This document shows positions 15,863 to 25,095 of a stretch of 39,963 nt of DNA, one piece after another. This DNA is from Nodosilinea sp. LEGE 07088. GTDB taxonomy: Bacteria > Cyanobacteriota > Cyanobacteriia > Phormidesmidales > Phormidesmidaceae. Every line of letters begins with the position of its first letter. The stretch's first letter is position 1. The position numbers and the translations under genes are program-made. The DNA lies in the NCBI RefSeq assembly GCF_015207395.1, contig NZ_JADEWX010000038.1, forward strand, positions 1 through 39,963, read 5' to 3'. The notes under the pieces were generated by a model. It made no database searches. It was not told where the DNA came from and saw only the letters and a program-made list of their open reading frames with translations.

Positions 15863-15923
15863 AGTTCGAATGTACTTTAAGTTCGTCTGTACTGTAGGCT
15901 GGGAATGGTGGTGCGAATGTACC
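15863..15923 (+). promoter_or_regulatory. Three LexA-like boxes upstream of sbcC
   Basis: Three 14-bp sites share the layout RGTNC-N4-GTACB: AGTTCGAATGTACT (15863-15876), AGTTCGTCTGTACT (15880-15893) and GGTGCGAATGTACC (15910-15923, ending 1 base before the sbcC ATG). The reported cyanobacterial LexA consensus is RGTACNNNDGTWCB; each site has the right half intact and one mismatch in the left half. Tandem arrangement before a DNA-repair gene supports SOS-type control, but cyanobacterial LexA does not always govern DNA repair, so this is inference. Confidence 0.5.
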
Positions 15924-15924
15924 C

Positions 15925-18900
15925 ATGGTTCCCAAACACATTACCCTGAAAAATTTTCTCAGCTACCGCGATGCCAGCCTCGACTTCAACGGGCTGCACG
16001 TGGTCTGCGTGGCCGGGCCTAACGGAGCCGGTAAGTCGTCGCTGCTAGAGGCGATCGCCTGGGCGCTGTGGGGCCAAAGCCGGGTCGCCACCGATGACGA
16101 CGTGATTCACCAGGGCGAGCTAGAGGCGCGGGTGTCGTTTCAGTTTCACCAGGGCGAGCACACCTATCGAGTCATTCGCAGCCGCCACCGCACCCAGGGC
16201 ACCAGCCTAGAATTTCAGGTCTACACCGACGAGGGCTGGCGGGTGCTCACCCAGCGGGGCATGCGGGCCACGCAGCGGCTGATCTGCCACCACCTCAGGC
16301 TCGACTACGACACCTTTATTAATTCGGCTTACCTGCGCCAGGGCGGCGCCGACGACTTCATGCTCAAGCGACCGGGCGATCGCAAGCAAATTTTGGCCGA
16401 CCTGCTGAAGCTGCACAACTACGACCACCTGGCCGAAAAGGCCAAAGAGCAAGCTCGCCAGGCCAAAGCCGAGGCCACCCTGCGCCAGACCCAGCTCGAC
16501 GACATGATCACCGCGATTGCGGCCTACGAGCCGACTCTCCAGCGCCAGGCCCAGCTCCAGCAAGAGCTGCACGACATTGACCAGCAGCAGGAATGCGATC
16601 GCGATCGACTACAGCAGCTGCGCCACCTAGCCCAGCAGCACCAGAGCCACCAGCAGCAGCTGCAAATTCAGCAACAGCAGCGGCAGCATCTCACCGCCCT
16701 GCTGCACCAAACCACCACCACCCTGGCGACCCTCACCACCGAGCAGGAGCATTGCGCAAACATTCTGGCTCAGGCCACTGAGATCGAGGCGGGTTTAGCC
16801 GAGCTAGCTACCCTGGAAGCCGAAGATACCGAGCTCAATCGGCAATTTCAGCGCTACCAGGTGCTGCAAGAGCAGCGCCAAGCCCTAGACACCGCCTGGC
16901 AAACCCAGTCAGAACCAGTCCGCGATCGCCTTAGCCAGACCCAGCTACAGCTCGCCGCCCTCGAGGCGCAGCTGGCCGATCTCGATGACCTCCTGAGCCA
17001 AAGCGAGTCGGTCAAAGCCGCTCGACAACAGTTTTTGGCCGCTAAGGCCCAGCTCAAATACCTCAATGCCCTACAGCTCCAGGCAGAGCCCCTGCAACAA
17101 CGGCGACGGCAGCTGGAAGCGGGTTTACAACAAGCCCAAACCCGGCTGCAAACCCGGCTAGAAGAACTCACGACCACCGCCCAGCAGCTCCAGCAGCGGC
17201 AAAGTCAGCCAGAGCAGCTCAATACCACCGCCCAAGAGGTGGCAGAGACGCTCAGCTACCTTGAGCAGCGCCGCGCCTACCAGGAACAGGTGCGCGAAAA
17301 GGGGCTAGAGCGCCGCAGCTTTATGGAGGTGTTGCAGGCCAACCAGCGCCGCTGCGAGACCCAGATTGCCCAGATTGCTCAAAAGCTTGGATTTTTGGCC
17401 CAGCCCGAGGCCGCCTGCCCGCTGTGCGATCGCCCCCTGGCCGACCGCGATCGCACCCTGGTGGAGGGCCGTCATCGCCGCCAACAGCAAGAACTCCAGG
17501 AAGAGATCTGGGTGATTCGGGAGCAACTGGCGGTCTCTGAGCGGGAGATTCAGGTGCTGCGGCAGGAGTACCGGGCGGTCGAAGCTGAGCTCGAGGCCTA
17601 CGCCCCGGTGCTGCAAAAACAGGGGCAGCTCACGGCTCAAATGGCCTCCCAGGTCACTGTGGGAGAACAGATCCAGGCTCTAGAAAGCGAGCAGCGACGC
17701 CTCCAGCAAGATTTAGATGGCCAGCAATATGCCCTCGACCTGCGCACCGAGCTCGATCGCCTTGACCAAACCCTGGCCCAGCTCGCCTACGACGATCGCA
17801 ACCACGCCCTGGCCCGCGGCCAGGTTGACCGCCTGCGCTGGGCCGAAATTAAACACCACGATCTGGCCCAGGGGCGACGGCGACGGCAGCAGCTCACTCA
17901 ACAGCGCCAGCAGCTCCAGGCCACGATGGCTGACCTCGAGGCCGAGCTCGACCAGTTGCGGCACAGCACCCAGGGCCAGGGCCTAGAGGCCGTGCAGACC
18001 GAGTTAGATCAGCTGGGCTACGACATTGACCGCCATCAGCAGGTGCGCCAGGCCTTGCTGGTAGGCCAAAGTTGGCAGCAGCAACACCAGGAGCTATTGC
18101 AGGCGCGGCAGCAGCAGCCCCAGCTCCTGGCACGGCTAGCGACGCTCCAAACCCAGCAGCGCCAGCAGCAGCAAGCTATTGACCACATCACCGAAACCGT
18201 GGTGGCCCTTGAGGCACAGCTTCAGGCCCTGGCCTACGAACCGGGTGCGGTGGAGCGCTGGGAGACTGCGATCGCCCAGCGCCAGCAGCAGCGCGATACC
18301 CTGTTGGCTCAACTCGGGGCCCTGGGCCAGTCGCGCCAGCAGCTCGAAGACTTGCAGCAGCAGCTCACCAGCAAACAACAGGAACTAGCCGCCGTACGCC
18401 AGCGCCAACGCACCTACCACGAACTCGCGGTGGCCTTTGGCCGCAACGGCATTCAGGCCCTGATGATCGAAAACCTACTGCCCCAGCTCGAAGCCGAAAC
18501 CAATCACCTGCTGGGTCGCCTCAGTGCCCACCAGCTCCATGTGCAGTTTGTCACCCAGCGGGCCACCAAGCGCGGCCAGGGGGTAATCGACACCCTCGAT
18601 ATTTTGATTGCCGACGCCCGGGGCACCCGCCCCTACGAAACCTACTCCGGCGGCGAAGCCTTTCGGGTCAACTTTGCCCTCAGACTGGCCCTGGCGCGGC
18701 TCTTGGCCCAGCGATCGGGGCGATCGCTACAGCTCTTGATTATCGACGAAGGCTTTGGCACCCAAGACCAGCAGGGCTGCGATCGCCTGGTTGCCGCCAT
18801 CAACGCGATCGCCCCCGACTTTGCCTGCATTCTCACTGTCACCCATATCCCCCATTTTCGGGCCGCCTTTCAAACTCGCATCGATGTCACAAAAACGACC

Positions 18901-18930
18901 CAGGGTTCTCAGCTGGCACTCTCCGCCTAA
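15925..18930 (+). CDS. sbcC: Exonuclease subunit SbcC (Rad50-like ATPase)
   Basis: A 1001-aa SMC-like ATPase. The N-terminal half-site has the Walker A GPNGAGKS (residues 31-38). Two long Gln/Leu-rich coiled-coil arms (about 190-480 and 520-860) flank a zinc hook, CPLC at residues 498-501, through which two molecules join. The C-terminal part has the ABC signature YSGGEAFRVNFALRLALARLL and Walker B LLIIDEGFG with the following Gln-rich D-loop region. With SbcD nuclease it processes DNA hairpins and double-strand ends. sbcD is not adjacent, as is common in cyanobacteria. ATG chosen because it directly precedes the conserved 'ITLKNFLSY' start; candidate LexA boxes lie just upstream. Confidence 0.95.
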   Translation: MVPKHITLKNFLSYRDASLDFNGLHVVCVAGPNGAGKSSLLEAIAWALWGQSRVATDDDVIHQGELEARVSFQFHQGEHTYRVIRSRHRTQGTSLEFQVYTDEGWRVLTQRGMRATQRLICHHLRLDYDTFINSAYLRQGGADDFMLKRPGDRKQILADLLKLHNYDHLAEKAKEQARQAKAEATLRQTQLDDMITAIAAYEPTLQRQAQLQQELHDIDQQQECDRDRLQQLRHLAQQHQSHQQQLQIQQQQRQHLTALLHQTTTTLATLTTEQEHCANILAQATEIEAGLAELATLEAEDTELNRQFQRYQVLQEQRQALDTAWQTQSEPVRDRLSQTQLQLAALEAQLADLDDLLSQSESVKAARQQFLAAKAQLKYLNALQLQAEPLQQRRRQLEAGLQQAQTRLQTRLEELTTTAQQLQQRQSQPEQLNTTAQEVAETLSYLEQRRAYQEQVREKGLERRSFMEVLQANQRRCETQIAQIAQKLGFLAQPEAACPLCDRPLADRDRTLVEGRHRRQQQELQEEIWVIREQLAVSEREIQVLRQEYRAVEAELEAYAPVLQKQGQLTAQMASQVTVGEQIQALESEQRRLQQDLDGQQYALDLRTELDRLDQTLAQLAYDDRNHALARGQVDRLRWAEIKHHDLAQGRRRRQQLTQQRQQLQATMADLEAELDQLRHSTQGQGLEAVQTELDQLGYDIDRHQQVRQALLVGQSWQQQHQELLQARQQQPQLLARLATLQTQQRQQQQAIDHITETVVALEAQLQALAYEPGAVERWETAIAQRQQQRDTLLAQLGALGQSRQQLEDLQQQLTSKQQELAAVRQRQRTYHELAVAFGRNGIQALMIENLLPQLEAETNHLLGRLSAHQLHVQFVTQRATKRGQGVIDTLDILIADARGTRPYETYSGGEAFRVNFALRLALARLLAQRSGRSLQLLIIDEGFGTQDQQGCDRLVAAINAIAPDFACILTVTHIPHFRAAFQTRIDVTKTTQGSQLALSA

Positions 18931-18952
18931 ATGCAGACAGGTACGCAAACCC

Positions 18953-18974
18953 AAAACTCGTTTCTCAGAGTTTT
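18953..18974 (+). terminator. Hairpin after sbcC
   Basis: AAAACTC (18953-18959) pairs with GAGTTTT (18968-18974), 22 bases after the sbcC stop, followed by a T-rich stretch (GTTAACATTTTCTTT). The stem is AT-rich and modest, so termination is plausible rather than certain. Confidence 0.45.
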
Positions 18975-19181
18975 GTTAACATTTTCTTTAGATTTTAAGA
19001 TTTTCTTCGCCGCTACCGCCAGAAATATGTCAAATGGAATGCAATACGCGCCCCCAAAACACCTTATTCTATTGAGCTATAGGTTATTGACCGCAGACCC
19101 AATTGAGTATTAATAACCATTCCCGAAGGCCTTAATAAATGTTACAGTTATTTACATAAGAAACTAATTAAGACGTTACCC

Positions 19182-19313
19182 ATGAGCATCCCCGAGATTG
19201 TTGTAGAAGTCGGCACTGCTCTAGTAGTAGCCGGTTGGATCCTGAAGCGTCGATCTGAAGAAGCAGCTCTGGAATCGGAACTGGTTCCGGTACCCGTCCG
19301 CGATCGCCGTTAG
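19182..19313 (+). CDS. Small single-pass membrane peptide (43 aa)
   Basis: A short open frame starting MSIPEIVVEVGTALVVAGW and ending PVRDRR. Residues about 6-20 form one short hydrophobic segment, followed by KRR and a charged tail, a typical small membrane-anchored topology (positive-inside after the helix). The preceding 200 bp are AT-rich compared with the rest of the window and include possible promoter elements (TTGACC near 19087, TATTAA near 19108). No SD is visible. It ends with a HIP1 octamer and lies 146 bases before the sigma factor ATG, possibly on the same transcript. I do not recognise the family. Confidence 0.5.
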   Translation: MSIPEIVVEVGTALVVAGWILKRRSEEAALESELVPVPVRDRR

Positions 19314-19458
19314 GCTACTAGGCCGCAGCATGTCTTAGCGCTAATGTCTCAACAATTGATTGAGGCCACTGCTTGTCTGTTGTTCGCCAACTAACCCTTT
19401 GGGCAGTCGCCCTGCCTTCCTGTTTGTTCCTTGCCACTATTTCCTGGGTCGCCAATTT

Positions 19459-20415
19459 ATGAGAACTGTACAAAACTCCACGGATCTAGTTCGTACCTAT
19501 CTCAAAGAGATTGGTAAAGTTCCTCTACTTACCCACGAAGAAGAAATTGTACTGGGTAAGCAGGTGCAGAAGCTATCGGCAGTAGAGGCCAGACGTCGTG
19601 AGCTAGAAGATGGGCAAGACGATGTCATCTCCATGGATCAGTGGGCTAACGCTGTCGATCTCTCCTTAGCAGAGCTGGAGGCGATTGTGCACAACGGCAG
19701 TTTGGCCAAGCGCAAAATGGTAGAAGCTAACCTGCGCCTGGTGGTTTCGGTAGCTAAAAAATATATCAAGCGCAATGTTGACCTGCTCGATTTGATTCAA
19801 GAAGGCACTATTGGTATGCAGCGGGGGGTGGAGAAGTTTGACCCCACCAAGGGGTATCGTTTTTCGACCTATGCCTACTGGTGGATTCGCCAGGCCATTA
19901 CCCGCGCCATTGCTGAAAAAAGCCGCACCATTCGTCTGCCCATTCACATCACCGAAAAGCTCAATAAGCTAAAGAAGGCCCAGCGCATGTTGTCTCAGCG
20001 CCATGGCCGGGCAGCTACGGTAGCTGAGCTAGCCATTGAGTGCGATCTCACCGTCAAGCAGGTGCGCGATTATCTAGAAAAGTCTCGCCAGCCTCTCTCC
20101 CTAGACTTGAAGGTCGGCGACAATCAAGATACCGAGCTGAGTGAGCTGCTAGAAGACGACGGGCCGTCTCCCGAAGACTTTGCTACCCAGGTCGCGCTAC
20201 GGCAAGATCTGGAGCGTTTGATGGGCGACCTGACCGCTCAGCAGCGCGAGGTGCTGTCTCTGCGATTTGGCCTCAGCGATGGCAAGACCATGACCCTGGC
20301 TAAGATTGGGGATTTGCTTTCCATCAGCCGTGAGCGGGTACGCCAAATCGAACGTGAGGCTCTGACCAAGCTGCGCAAGCGCCAGTCTGACATTCGTGAA
20401 TACCTGGCTAGCTAA
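19459..20415 (+). CDS. Group 2 sigma-70 family RNA polymerase sigma factor
   Basis: From the ATG at 19459 the product is 318 aa; the frame stays open upstream to 19360, but the conserved family start is [22 protein letters not shown] (region 1.2). Region 2 contains [37 protein letters not shown] and [15 protein letters not shown] (-10 recognition and melting); region 3 [14 protein letters not shown]; region 4.2 ends [20 protein letters not shown] (-35 binding). The long acidic region 1.1 of the primary SigA is absent, so this is a group 2 (non-essential, stress or nutrient responsive) sigma. Which paralogue (SigB, C, D or E type) cannot be settled by eye. A strong terminator follows. Confidence 0.93.
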   Translation: MRTVQNSTDLVRTYLKEIGKVPLLTHEEEIVLGKQVQKLSAVEARRRELEDGQDDVISMDQWANAVDLSLAELEAIVHNGSLAKRKMVEANLRLVVSVAKKYIKRNVDLLDLIQEGTIGMQRGVEKFDPTKGYRFSTYAYWWIRQAITRAIAEKSRTIRLPIHITEKLNKLKKAQRMLSQRHGRAATVAELAIECDLTVKQVRDYLEKSRQPLSLDLKVGDNQDTELSELLEDDGPSPEDFATQVALRQDLERLMGDLTAQQREVLSLRFGLSDGKTMTLAKIGDLLSISRERVRQIEREALTKLRKRQSDIREYLAS

Positions 20416-20441
20416 TTCTGTTCAGGGCTGAGAAACCAGCT

Positions 20442-20480
20442 AGAGGCTGCCATCATTCGATGGGAGCCTCTATTTTTTTT
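20442..20480 (+). terminator. Intrinsic terminator of the sigma factor gene
   Basis: AGAGGCTGCCATC pairs with GATGGGAGCCTCT across an ATTC loop (one internal G/G mismatch), followed by A and eight T residues (20473-20480). It lies 27 bases after the sigma stop and overlaps the last codons of the convergent MFS gene, where the same DNA encodes KTVKKIEAPIE. Confidence 0.9.
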
Positions 20481-22099
20481 ACCGTTTTAGGTAGCCAAAA
20501 AGACAGCCCCAGACTCAGCAAGCAGAATCCCAGGGCCAGCCCTAGGGTAATCTGCATAGCCTCCGTGGCCGCCGTCTGTAAGATGGTGTCGAGAACAGGC
20601 TGAACCGAGTCCGGTAGTTGGTCAAAGAGCGCTCGCCGCTCACTGCGACGTAGGGTTTGAATCGACACCTGTAACGAGCGAATCGCTTGCCGACTCACCT
20701 CGGGAGTCACAGCTTCGCCTAGTTCAGCAATGATGCTGTGCACAATTTTGGTTGAGGCCGCCACCACCAAGACTGTACCCAACACCCCTCGCCCCAGGGA
20801 AGCTCCGAGGTTTTGGAAGGGGCGATAAACGCCGCGGGCTTCGACCCTGTCTTCGTCGCGGGTGTCGGCAAAGGTCAACGATGTAATGTAGGTACCAAAG
20901 AGGCCGGTGCCAGCCCCAAGGGTCATCAGGGCCGGGAGCAGGCCCAGGGGCGTGACCGGTGGCTTAACCGCTACTATCAGCATCGCCAGCCCAATGGCCT
21001 TGACGACAATGCCCATCTGCAACAGCGAGCGGGGTGGAAACTGCGGGCGGCGCTTGACCAGCAGCAACAGTATGGCCAGTTGAACAATCGTGAGCGGCAT
21101 CACCGCCAGGGAGGTACGAAAGGAATTGAGCCCCACCACCGCTGGAATAAACTGATACAGATTGAACTGAACGCCGACGGAAATGATCGTTTGCAGCGTG
21201 GCGATCGCCAACCCCAAGATATAAATACGACGGCTAAACACCCCCAGCCGCAGCAGCGATGCCTCTCCCTGTTGTTTTCGCTGGCGCTCCCAAAATAGCA
21301 ACAACCCGATAAAAATCAGCCCGGTGGCCATGAGCACCGGCGCAATCGAAATCTGAAAGGGAATGACCACGATGTCGATGGCCCGCGTATTATCCTTGGG
21401 CTGCCACCAGCCAAACTCAGCCGTCAGGCTGAGGCCGACTAGAGTCAGACCAAACCCTGCTACCGACAGCAGGCCGCCAACCCAATCGATGGGCAGGGCT
21501 TGTCGGGGAATAGGCACATCGATGGATTGCACCAACAGCCCAATCAAGGGAATCAACCCCAGCTCTAGCCCAAAAGCCCACCGCCAGCCCAGCTCATAGG
21601 CCATAAATCCCCCACTAATTGACCCCACCAGGGCCCCGGCAACACCCGCGATGGTCAGCGCCACCATGGCGTACTTGTTGGCCATATCCCCTGGATACAG
21701 AGCGTTCATTAGGGCCACTGGGGTGCTCACCAGAACCGCCGCCGCCACCCCAGTCAGCGCGGCCAGACCCACGGTAAACAGGCCGATATTGGGGCTGAGT
21801 ATCATCACCAGCAGCCCCAGGGCAAACAATCCCAGGGCAATGGTAAAGGCTGGCTTGCGCCCGAGTCGGCGGCTGAGGTTTTCGGCGGTGGGCGTAAAGG
21901 AAGCCGTGACCAACGACATGAGCACCAGCGCCGACTGCACGTAGCCCACGGTGGAGTCAAACCCGCGCACTAGAGGCGGCATGATCGGCTGCACCACGCC
22001 AATGGTGTAAGACAGCATAAAAAAGGTCAGGCAAAGCCCTAGCGGGCCTGACCACCGCTGCCAGCAAAGGACTGAAGGGGTGGAATTGGAATTGGACAA
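20453..22099 (-). CDS. MFS transporter, 14-TM (DHA2-like)
   Basis: A 548-aa major facilitator protein with about 14 hydrophobic segments. Motif A is recognisable as LSRRLGRKPAFTIALG (about residues 74-89) after the second helix, and motif C-like LTIAGVAGALVGSISGGFMAYELGWRWAF (about 148-176) identifies a drug:H+ antiporter-type exporter. A cytoplasmic loop with helical RSLQVSIQTLRRSERRALFDQLP (about 470-492) precedes the last helix. Substrate unknown. It is monocistronic and convergent with the sigma factor gene, sharing a bidirectional overlap with that gene's terminator. Upstream 254 bp separate it from ureC. Confidence 0.9.
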   Translation of the reverse strand: MSNSNSTPSVLCWQRWSGPLGLCLTFFMLSYTIGVVQPIMPPLVRGFDSTVGYVQSALVLMSLVTASFTPTAENLSRRLGRKPAFTIALGLFALGLLVMILSPNIGLFTVGLAALTGVAAAVLVSTPVALMNALYPGDMANKYAMVALTIAGVAGALVGSISGGFMAYELGWRWAFGLELGLIPLIGLLVQSIDVPIPRQALPIDWVGGLLSVAGFGLTLVGLSLTAEFGWWQPKDNTRAIDIVVIPFQISIAPVLMATGLIFIGLLLFWERQRKQQGEASLLRLGVFSRRIYILGLAIATLQTIISVGVQFNLYQFIPAVVGLNSFRTSLAVMPLTIVQLAILLLLVKRRPQFPPRSLLQMGIVVKAIGLAMLIVAVKPPVTPLGLLPALMTLGAGTGLFGTYITSLTFADTRDEDRVEARGVYRPFQNLGASLGRGVLGTVLVVAASTKIVHSIIAELGEAVTPEVSRQAIRSLQVSIQTLRRSERRALFDQLPDSVQPVLDTILQTAATEAMQITLGLALGFCLLSLGLSFWLPKTVKKIEAPIE

Positions 22100-22353
22100 A
22101 GCGCTAACCCGAGTTGCATCACTTGCTTGAAATCAAATATTGCCATTGGGCCAAGACGTTTAGACCATAGCGACAATCGTGCAGGTTGATGGTACAGTAC
22201 CGAACTCATTGGCTAGAAATATAAGCGCCTGGTCGCAGGCGAGAACATCACGGTGCCATTCCAATTGACCAAACGGGGGAAATCCCGCATTCTAGAGTGG
22301 TTCTGGCTAAATTTGCCGACAGTTTCTACCCCCAGCCCCTCTAGGAGAAGCCC

Positions 22354-24063
22354 ATGAGCTATCGCATGGATCGCCGCGCCTATGCCGAAACCTTTGGCCC
22401 CACGGTGGGCGATCGCATTCGCCTGGCCGACACCGAGCTAATTATTGAGGTAGAACAAGACTTTACTACCTATGGCGACGAGGTGAAATTTGGCGGCGGT
22501 AAGGTGATTCGCGATGGCATGGGTCAGTCGCCCATTGGCCGCGAGGCCGGGGCGGTGGATCTGGTGATTACCAACGCGCTAATTTTGGACTGGTGGGGCA
22601 TCGTCAAGGCCGATATCGGCATTAAAGACGGCAAGATCGACACCATTGGCAAGGCGGGCAACCCCTACATTCAAGACAGCATCGACATTATCATTGGCCC
22701 CGGTACCGAGGTCGTCGCGGGAGAGGGCATGATCGTCACCGCCGGGGGCATCGACAGCCACATTCACTTCATTTGCCCGCAGCAGATCGAGACGGCGATC
22801 GCATCGGGCATCACCACCATGATCGGTGGCGGCACCGGCCCGGCCACCGGCACCAACGCCACCACCTGCACCCCCGGGGCCTGGAATATTTGGCGCATGC
22901 TGCAAGCCGCCGATGCCTTCCCGATGAATCTGGGCTTTATGGGCAAGGGCAACAGCGCCCAGCCCGAGGGGCTGGTGGAACAGGTCAAGGCCGGGGCCAT
23001 GGGCCTGAAGCTCCACGAAGACTGGGGTACCACCCCCGCCACCATCGACACCTGCCTGGGGGTCGCCGACGAGTACGATGTGCAGGTGGCCATCCACACC
23101 GATACCCTCAACGAGGCGGGCTTTGTGGAAGACACCATCGCCGCCTTCAAAAACCGGGTGATTCACACCTACCACACCGAAGGGGCCGGGGGGGGCCACG
23201 CGCCCGATATCATCAAGGTCTGCGGCGAGGCCAACGTGCTGCCCTCCTCGACTAACCCCACTCGCCCCTACACCCGCAACACCCTCGACGAGCACCTGGA
23301 TATGCTGATGGTCTGCCACCACCTCAGCCCCAGCATTCCCGAAGACATTGCCTTTGCCGAGTCCCGCATTCGCCGCGAGACCATCGCCGCCGAAGACATT
23401 CTCCACGACCTGGGGGCCTTCAGCATGATTGCCTCTGACTCCCAGGCCATGGGTCGGGTGGGCGAGGTGGTGATTCGTACCTGGCAGACCGCCCACAAAA
23501 TGAAGGTGCAGCGCGGCCCCCTACCGGAAGACTCTAGCCGCAACGACAACCACCGCGCCAAGCGCTACGTGGCTAAGTACACCATCAACCCCGCCATCAC
23601 CCACGGCATTGCCGACCATGTCGGTTCCCTGGCGGTGGGCAAGCTGGCAGATATTTGCCTGTGGAAGCCCGCCTTTTTTGGCGTCAAACCCGAGATCGTG
23701 ATCAAGGGCGGGGCGATCGCCTGGGCCCAGATGGGCGACCCCAATGCCAGCATCCCGACGCCACAGCCGGTGCATATGCGGCCCATGTTTGGTAGTTTCG
23801 GCGGGGCGATCGCCGCCACTGCCCTCAGCTTTGTCTCCCAAGCCGCGCTAGATCTAGGCATTCCTGAGCAAATTGGGCTGACCAAAGCCACCGCTGCCGT
23901 AGCCAACTGCCGCAACCTTAGCAAAGCCGACATGCAGCTCAACGACTATCAGCCCCACATTGAGGTAAACTCAGAGACCTACGAAGTGCGGGCCGATGGC
24001 GATCTACTTACCTGCGAGCCCGCCGAAGTGTTACCCATGGCCCAGCGGTACTTTCTCTTCTAG
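22354..24063 (+). CDS. ureC: Urease subunit alpha
   Basis: A 569-aa catalytic subunit of the nickel urease that hydrolyses urea to ammonia and carbamate in the cytoplasm. All active-site residues fall at their textbook positions: Ni ligands H136 and H138 (DSHIHF), carbamylated K219 ([10 protein letters not shown]), H248, H274, catalytic H322 (VCHHL) and D362 (ASDSQAMGR). The ATG has a good SD (AGGAGA). ureA, ureB and the accessory genes are not adjacent, so the urease genes are scattered here, as in some other cyanobacteria. I found no exact GTA-N8-TAC NtcA site in the 254-bp upstream gap, only the palindrome GGTACAGTACC (22191-22201). Confidence 0.98.
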   Translation: MSYRMDRRAYAETFGPTVGDRIRLADTELIIEVEQDFTTYGDEVKFGGGKVIRDGMGQSPIGREAGAVDLVITNALILDWWGIVKADIGIKDGKIDTIGKAGNPYIQDSIDIIIGPGTEVVAGEGMIVTAGGIDSHIHFICPQQIETAIASGITTMIGGGTGPATGTNATTCTPGAWNIWRMLQAADAFPMNLGFMGKGNSAQPEGLVEQVKAGAMGLKLHEDWGTTPATIDTCLGVADEYDVQVAIHTDTLNEAGFVEDTIAAFKNRVIHTYHTEGAGGGHAPDIIKVCGEANVLPSSTNPTRPYTRNTLDEHLDMLMVCHHLSPSIPEDIAFAESRIRRETIAAEDILHDLGAFSMIASDSQAMGRVGEVVIRTWQTAHKMKVQRGPLPEDSSRNDNHRAKRYVAKYTINPAITHGIADHVGSLAVGKLADICLWKPAFFGVKPEIVIKGGAIAWAQMGDPNASIPTPQPVHMRPMFGSFGGAIAATALSFVSQAALDLGIPEQIGLTKATAAVANCRNLSKADMQLNDYQPHIEVNSETYEVRADGDLLTCEPAEVLPMAQRYFLF

Positions 24064-24195
24064 TAGAGTAATGAATAGTGGGCTGAGGCGATGCCAATTA
24101 CCTAGGAAAAAGTTCCTTTAGTGACATAAATTCGGGCATACCATAAAGTTGTTGCGAATGTCATCAATGGGTGGCAGATTTGCAATTGTCCACAG

Positions 24196-24281
24196 TAGAA
24201 TAAAGCTGTACTGAAACCTTTGTTTCAGTTCACTCCTCACACCACACCCCGCCCGGGCCTTTGGCTTGGGCGGTTTCTTTT
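24196..24281 (+). ncRNA. yfr1: Yfr1 small regulatory RNA
   Basis: The diagnostic unpaired motif ACTCCTCACAC of Yfr1 is present exactly at 24232-24242. It is preceded by stem-loop 1 (CTGAAAC-CTTT-GTTTCAG, 24211-24228) and followed by a GC-rich terminator stem (CCGCCC at 24249-24254 with GGGCGG at 24268-24273) and a T-tract to 24281. A -10 box TAGAAT at 24196-24201 predicts a start near 24208, giving an RNA of about 74 nt. Yfr1 is an abundant sRNA found across cyanobacteria that represses outer-membrane porin mRNAs by pairing through this motif; it is typically located just before trxA, as here. Confidence 0.95.
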
Positions 24282-24432
24282 GCCCCCAACCAGTGGTTAA
24301 CCTGCTGCCCATAGGCTGTTCTCATTAGGCTAGGGCAATTTTGCTGACCAGATGTTGCCTTGCGACTCAGGTTGGCTAGGGGGCCACTATGGTAAGATTG
24401 CCTGTGATTAACAACGGCAAGGAACACTAGGC

Positions 24433-24753
24433 ATGGCAGCCGCTCAGGTAACAGATTCTACATTCAAGCAAGAAGTTCTCGAAAGCACCGTCCCCGTTTT
24501 GGTTGACTTTTGGGCCCCCTGGTGTGGCCCCTGCCGGATGGTGGCCCCGGTGGTTGAAGAAATTGCTGAACAGTACGACGGCCAGATTAAAGTCGTTAAA
24601 GTTAACACTGACGAAAATCCCAGCGTCGCCAGCCAGTATGGTATTCGCAGTATTCCTACCCTGATGATTTTCAAGGAAGGGCAGCGAGTCGATATGGTTG
24701 TCGGTGCTGTACCCAAAACCACCCTGGCCAATACCCTCGAAAAGTATCTCTAG
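24433..24753 (+). CDS. trxA: Thioredoxin (m-type)
   Basis: A 106-aa thioredoxin with the active site WCGPC (residues 30-34) in [15 protein letters not shown], the cis-Pro in [10 protein letters not shown] (about 73-82) and the closing segment [17 protein letters not shown]. This is a complete, standard-length, cytosolic disulfide reductase of the m-type that is essential in cyanobacteria and links photosynthetic electron flow to enzyme activity. The ATG is preceded by AAGGAA. yfr1 lies 150 bp upstream; a possible -10 TAAGAT near 24392 suggests trxA has its own promoter. A terminator follows at 24931. Confidence 0.97.
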   Translation: MAAAQVTDSTFKQEVLESTVPVLVDFWAPWCGPCRMVAPVVEEIAEQYDGQIKVVKVNTDENPSVASQYGIRSIPTLMIFKEGQRVDMVVGAVPKTTLANTLEKYL

Positions 24754-24930
24754 GCTTGAGGTTGGGCTGCGGTTAGGTCGGTTGGCGATCGCAATCGGCA
24801 CGCGGCCTAGTTTCTAGGGGCCATGCCAGCTCTTGTAAGGCTCAGGCTGGATAGGTTAGTCGGCGGCCGAGAATCGTCTGCCGAGAATCGGCGGCCAGAA
24901 AGAAGATCCCCGCTTTGAACTAGCAGTCGT

Positions 24931-24955
24931 AGCCTCCTTAGGGAGGCTGTTTTTT
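24931..24955 (+). terminator. Intrinsic terminator downstream of trxA
   Basis: AGCCTCC (24931-24937) pairs with GGAGGCT (24942-24948), followed by G and six T residues. The gap from trxA is 177 bp and contains the direct/inverted short repeat GCCGAGAATCG around 24865-24897. A second weaker stem, CCCCTAG (24999-25005) with CTAGGGG (25024-25030) followed by CTTTTC, lies farther on. Confidence 0.85.
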
Positions 24956-25095
24956 AGAAACCCCCCTAGCCTGTTAGGGCAGACGACCATAGGGTTTGCC
25001 CCTAGTGGATTGTTACTCTCTCCCTAGGGGCTTTTCAGGGTAAGGGGTGATATTGTCGCTAGAATAGGGTGCTGCCTCTATGAAATCAACAGCCT

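Noticed and set aside
19360-19458. 33-residue N-terminal extension of the sigma factor
   Set aside because: It shows no family conservation; the ATG at 19459 directly precedes region 1.2.
22100-22353. NtcA site before ureC
   Set aside because: No exact GTA-N8-TAC is present; only the palindrome GGTACAGTACC was seen.
22579-23496. Long antisense open frame opposite ureC
   Set aside because: It is a GC-codon shadow of ureC: a low-complexity Gly/Ala/Val/His protein with no motif.
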